This document shows positions 62,323 to 64,000 of a DNA stretch of 64,000 nt, piece after piece; positions within the stretch are counted from its first letter, which is position 1, and every line of letters begins with the position of its first letter. The position numbers and the translations under genes were made by a program. The notes below the pieces were generated by a model, which was not told where the DNA came from, did not search any database, and saw nothing but the letters and a program-made list of their open reading frames with translations. The stretch is taken from the NCBI GenBank assembly GCA_013215505.1, contig JABSQZ010000001.1, positions 372,001 to 436,000 of the forward strand, given 5' to 3'. This DNA comes from Oceanospirillaceae bacterium (GTDB taxonomy: Bacteria; Pseudomonadota; Gammaproteobacteria; Pseudomonadales; Balneatricaceae).

Positions 62323-62399
62323 GTAGTCTGTAGTCTGTAGTCTGTAGTCTGTAGTCTGTAGTCTGTAGTCTGTAGTCTGTAGTCTGTAGTCTGTAGTCT
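62323..62399. repeat. Heptamer array GTAGTCT x11
   Basis: Eleven perfect units (complement AGACTAC/ACTACAG), flanked by AGTAGCGAGTCGTAAGTATCGA on the left and TTTTGATTGTTACTTACAACTCGATACTC on the right, the same flank words as at 60394. It lies between convergent lysR and ROK genes. Confidence 0.95.
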
Positions 62400-62437
62400 T
62401 TTGATTGTTACTTACAACTCGATACTCAATACTGGTT

Positions 62438-63622
62438 TTAAAGAAGCATTTTCGACAGTGAGGGTGCCAGAGTTGCATTCGAGGCGGCTGCCGCTGCCCC
62501 AAGTGCCACTGTGATTGGGCCTGAGGCTGCTGTGTAGACATTATCGAAGCTGTCCTCGGCCACCAGCACTGAACCGCTCTGGGCAATACAGCTGTTTAAA
62601 ATTGCTTCAATTAATTCGCTGGAGACTACCCCACCGATAAAAATAGCTTCTACGTCTAATGTCGCTTTGACAATATCTATGGCTCGCTCCAGATAGATGG
62701 CATTGGCCTCAATCCAGGCCAGTACTCTAGGGTCTTTATCCTTGAATAGTTGCTCCGCGCGAGTGATTGAGCTGGCATCATCAGGGGGTAGCGACAGCGA
62801 TTCGCAGAGTGCAAAGATTGACAGATAGCGCTCCAGACAACCGCGTTTACCACAGTGGCACTGCTTGCCATTTGTTTCAATAACGATGTGCCCCAGCTCA
62901 CCGGCGTTACTTTGATTACCTCGATACAGTTCGCCGTCCAGGACTAAACCGGCACCAAACCCCAGCCCAAAATGCAACAGTACATAACTGCTGAGCCCCT
63001 TGCCTTTGCCGTAAAAGTATTCCCCCAGGGCCGCCGCTGCTGCATCATTTTCCAGGATGACTGGATGTCCTAACTCAGTGCTTAACAACGCGATATTTTC
63101 TGCTAAACCAAACTCGGCAAAAGCGGTGGTTTCAAAGCGAGCTACTTCTCTGCCGCCAAAGGGGCCGGGCGCAGCTACCCCTATTCCTAATACTCTTTTG
63201 GAAAACTCTGGGCACTGTGCTCGAAATACTGCGACCAATTCAAAAATCAGTGCGTTAGTGGCATCGACGCTGCGCTTGTTTAACTGCCGGGAGTCGGCCC
63301 AAACCTGGGTACCGGCTAAATCACAGGCCACTGCTGTGACAGTGAACTGATCGACCTGGATGCCGATGCTAAAAGCTTTGCTCGGGCACAGTTGCACTAA
63401 CATCCCCGGGTTGCCACGGCCTTTTTTCTCACCTGCGGACAAACTGACAATGCCGTCTTCAATCAGCTCGGCGACAATGTTCTGCACTGTCTGTCTGGAA
63501 AGCTGTGTCTGGCTGGAAATCGATGTCCGCGAAACCGGTCCCTGCAGGCGAATTATCTCTAGTACCACTGAGTGGTTATGAGACTTAGCGCGCAGTAGAT
63601 TCGTGCCTTTGGTTCGAAACAT
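62438..63622 (-). CDS. ROK family transcriptional regulator (NagC/Mlc/XylR type)
   Basis: A 394-residue regulator. N-terminal winged helix: LQGPVSRTSISSQTQLSRQTVQNIVAELIEDGIVSLS (about 27-62). C-terminal ROK domain with ATP-site-like GIGVAAPGPFGGREVARFE, the zinc motif CHCGKRGCLERY and ILNSCIAQSG. It would sense a sugar and repress uptake and catabolic genes. It is divergent from a sugar-type binding protein gene at 63842, with palindromic DNA between, so that gene is its likely target. Confidence 0.9.
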   Translation of the reverse strand: MFRTKGTNLLRAKSHNHSVVLEIIRLQGPVSRTSISSQTQLSRQTVQNIVAELIEDGIVSLSAGEKKGRGNPGMLVQLCPSKAFSIGIQVDQFTVTAVACDLAGTQVWADSRQLNKRSVDATNALIFELVAVFRAQCPEFSKRVLGIGVAAPGPFGGREVARFETTAFAEFGLAENIALLSTELGHPVILENDAAAAALGEYFYGKGKGLSSYVLLHFGLGFGAGLVLDGELYRGNQSNAGELGHIVIETNGKQCHCGKRGCLERYLSIFALCESLSLPPDDASSITRAEQLFKDKDPRVLAWIEANAIYLERAIDIVKATLDVEAIFIGGVVSSELIEAILNSCIAQSGSVLVAEDSFDNVYTAASGPITVALGAAAAASNATLAPSLSKMLL

Positions 63623-63740
63623 GATACTTAACCTGTTGAATTATTAGGGGCAGTTACAGCTGACTATAACACAAAAGAAGCTGCTGCCAGGGTCTATGTG
63701 CTACCGATACGGCAAATATCAGAACGCCAATCTACTAAAA

Positions 63741-63792
63741 TTTATTTATTAAATCAAATTGACATAATAAATAAAATCAGCATAATAAATGA
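63741..63792. promoter_or_regulatory. Putative ROK regulator operator
   Basis: TTTATTTATTA (63741-63751) and TAATAAATAAA (63765-63775) are perfect inverted 11-bp arms; a third related word, ATAATAAATGAG, follows at about 63783. It lies between the divergent ROK and binding-protein genes. Confidence 0.65.
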
Positions 63793-63841
63793 GCAACCTT
63801 ACTGAAAACGACCGTTTAAACACCGAGGAGAATTGAAAGTC

Positions 63842-64000
63842 ATGAAACTAAAAAAAATCGCATTGACTTCTGCAGCCTTTGCGCTGGCCAGCGTAATGCA
63901 TACCACGGCACTAGCAGAAACCACCCTTAAAGCACTGTTTATGAGCCAGGCGGCCTACAGTGAAACCGATGTTAAATCGATGACTGCGGCATTCGAGAAA
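63842..64000 (+). CDS. Sugar-type extracellular solute-binding protein, 3' end cut by window
   Basis: The first 53 codons: signal peptide KKIALTSAAFALASVMHTTA, then LAETTLKALFMSQAAYSETD and VKSMTAAFEK. The sequence after the signal, TLKALFMSQAAYSETDV-x-x-MTAAFEK, is typical of family-1 (MalE-like) binding proteins of sugar ABC importers. GAGGAG precedes ATG 63842. It is divergent from a ROK repressor, consistent with a sugar uptake operon continuing beyond the window. Confidence 0.75.
   Translation, partial: MKLKKIALTSAAFALASVMHTTALAETTLKALFMSQAAYSETDVKSMTAAFEK

Overview
The window reads as chromosomal DNA of a free-living, probably marine gammaproteobacterium of moderate GC content. This is inferred from ectoine and histidine catabolism, an RND export system, many LysR/TetR/MarR regulators, a CspA-type cold-shock protein, c-di-GMP output proteins and gammaproteobacterial-style gene families. 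I cannot name the genus from sequence alone. No rRNA, tRNA, CRISPR array, prophage or complete insertion sequence was seen.

Layout. 1-4.5 kb: leftward cluster (MarR, GST, RND/MMPL exporter, LolA-like lipoprotein-sorting protein), with three near-identical palindromes, one in front of each of the first three genes. 4.6-9.1 kb: periplasmic binding protein and divergent histidine kinase, TetR with divergent DUF4345-type membrane protein, 3-methyladenine glycosylase (tag) and a YciI protein. 9.4-13.3 kb: ectoine degradation start (enuR, doeA, doeB). 13.4-18.8 kb: histidine utilisation I (hutI, hutC, hutU, hutH). 20.4-25.8 kb: gamma-butyrobetaine-hydroxylase-like dioxygenase, BetI-like TetR and a HisPJQM-type ABC transporter, tied together by a shared operator-like inverted repeat. 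26-31.7 kb: small single genes (YHS, DUF2937, GNATs, LysE, RNase Z-like, cupin). 31.8-34.7 kb: histidine utilisation II (hutF, hutG, hutD). 34.8-36.9 kb: ECF sigma factor with Cys-rich tail, DUF6428 protein, binding protein. 37-40.5 kb: MscS channel translationally coupled to a four-histidine membrane/ferredoxin protein. 40.9-43.3 kb: Amt-PAS-HisKA fusion that has lost its ATPase domain, next to an IS5-family remnant. 43.3-49 kb: LysE/LysR pair, GAF kinase, HAD, SDR, and methionine aminopeptidase overlapping a ParD-like gene. 49.1-53.4 kb: a small metabolic islet (AsnC, aminotransferase, FAH hydrolase) between decayed transposase remnants. 53.4-57.1 kb: EAL-EAL-HDOD and PilZ proteins. 58-64 kb: cold-shock protein, PEP-mutase-like enzyme/LysR, NAD(P)-binding protein/LysR, ROK regulator and the start of a sugar-type binding protein.

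How the genes work together. HutH, HutU, HutI, HutF and HutG make the complete five-step route from histidine to glutamate plus formate. The two hut blocks lie 13 kb apart but carry the same palindrome (core TTGTATATACAA), as expected for one HutC regulon. DoeA and DoeB would open ectoine to N-acetyl-diaminobutyrate and deacetylate it; DoeC, DoeD and an ectoine importer are not in the window.

The most striking non-coding signal is a family of 7-bp tandem arrays (units ACTTCCA, ACTTCCG, ACTTACG, ACTGACG, ACTACAG on one strand or the other). Each array is nearly homogeneous, but the unit differs between arrays. Most sit exactly at or inside the stop codons of genes and between convergent genes, and several have conserved flanks that can fold into a long hairpin. 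I regard this as the best candidate for an undescribed element in the window.
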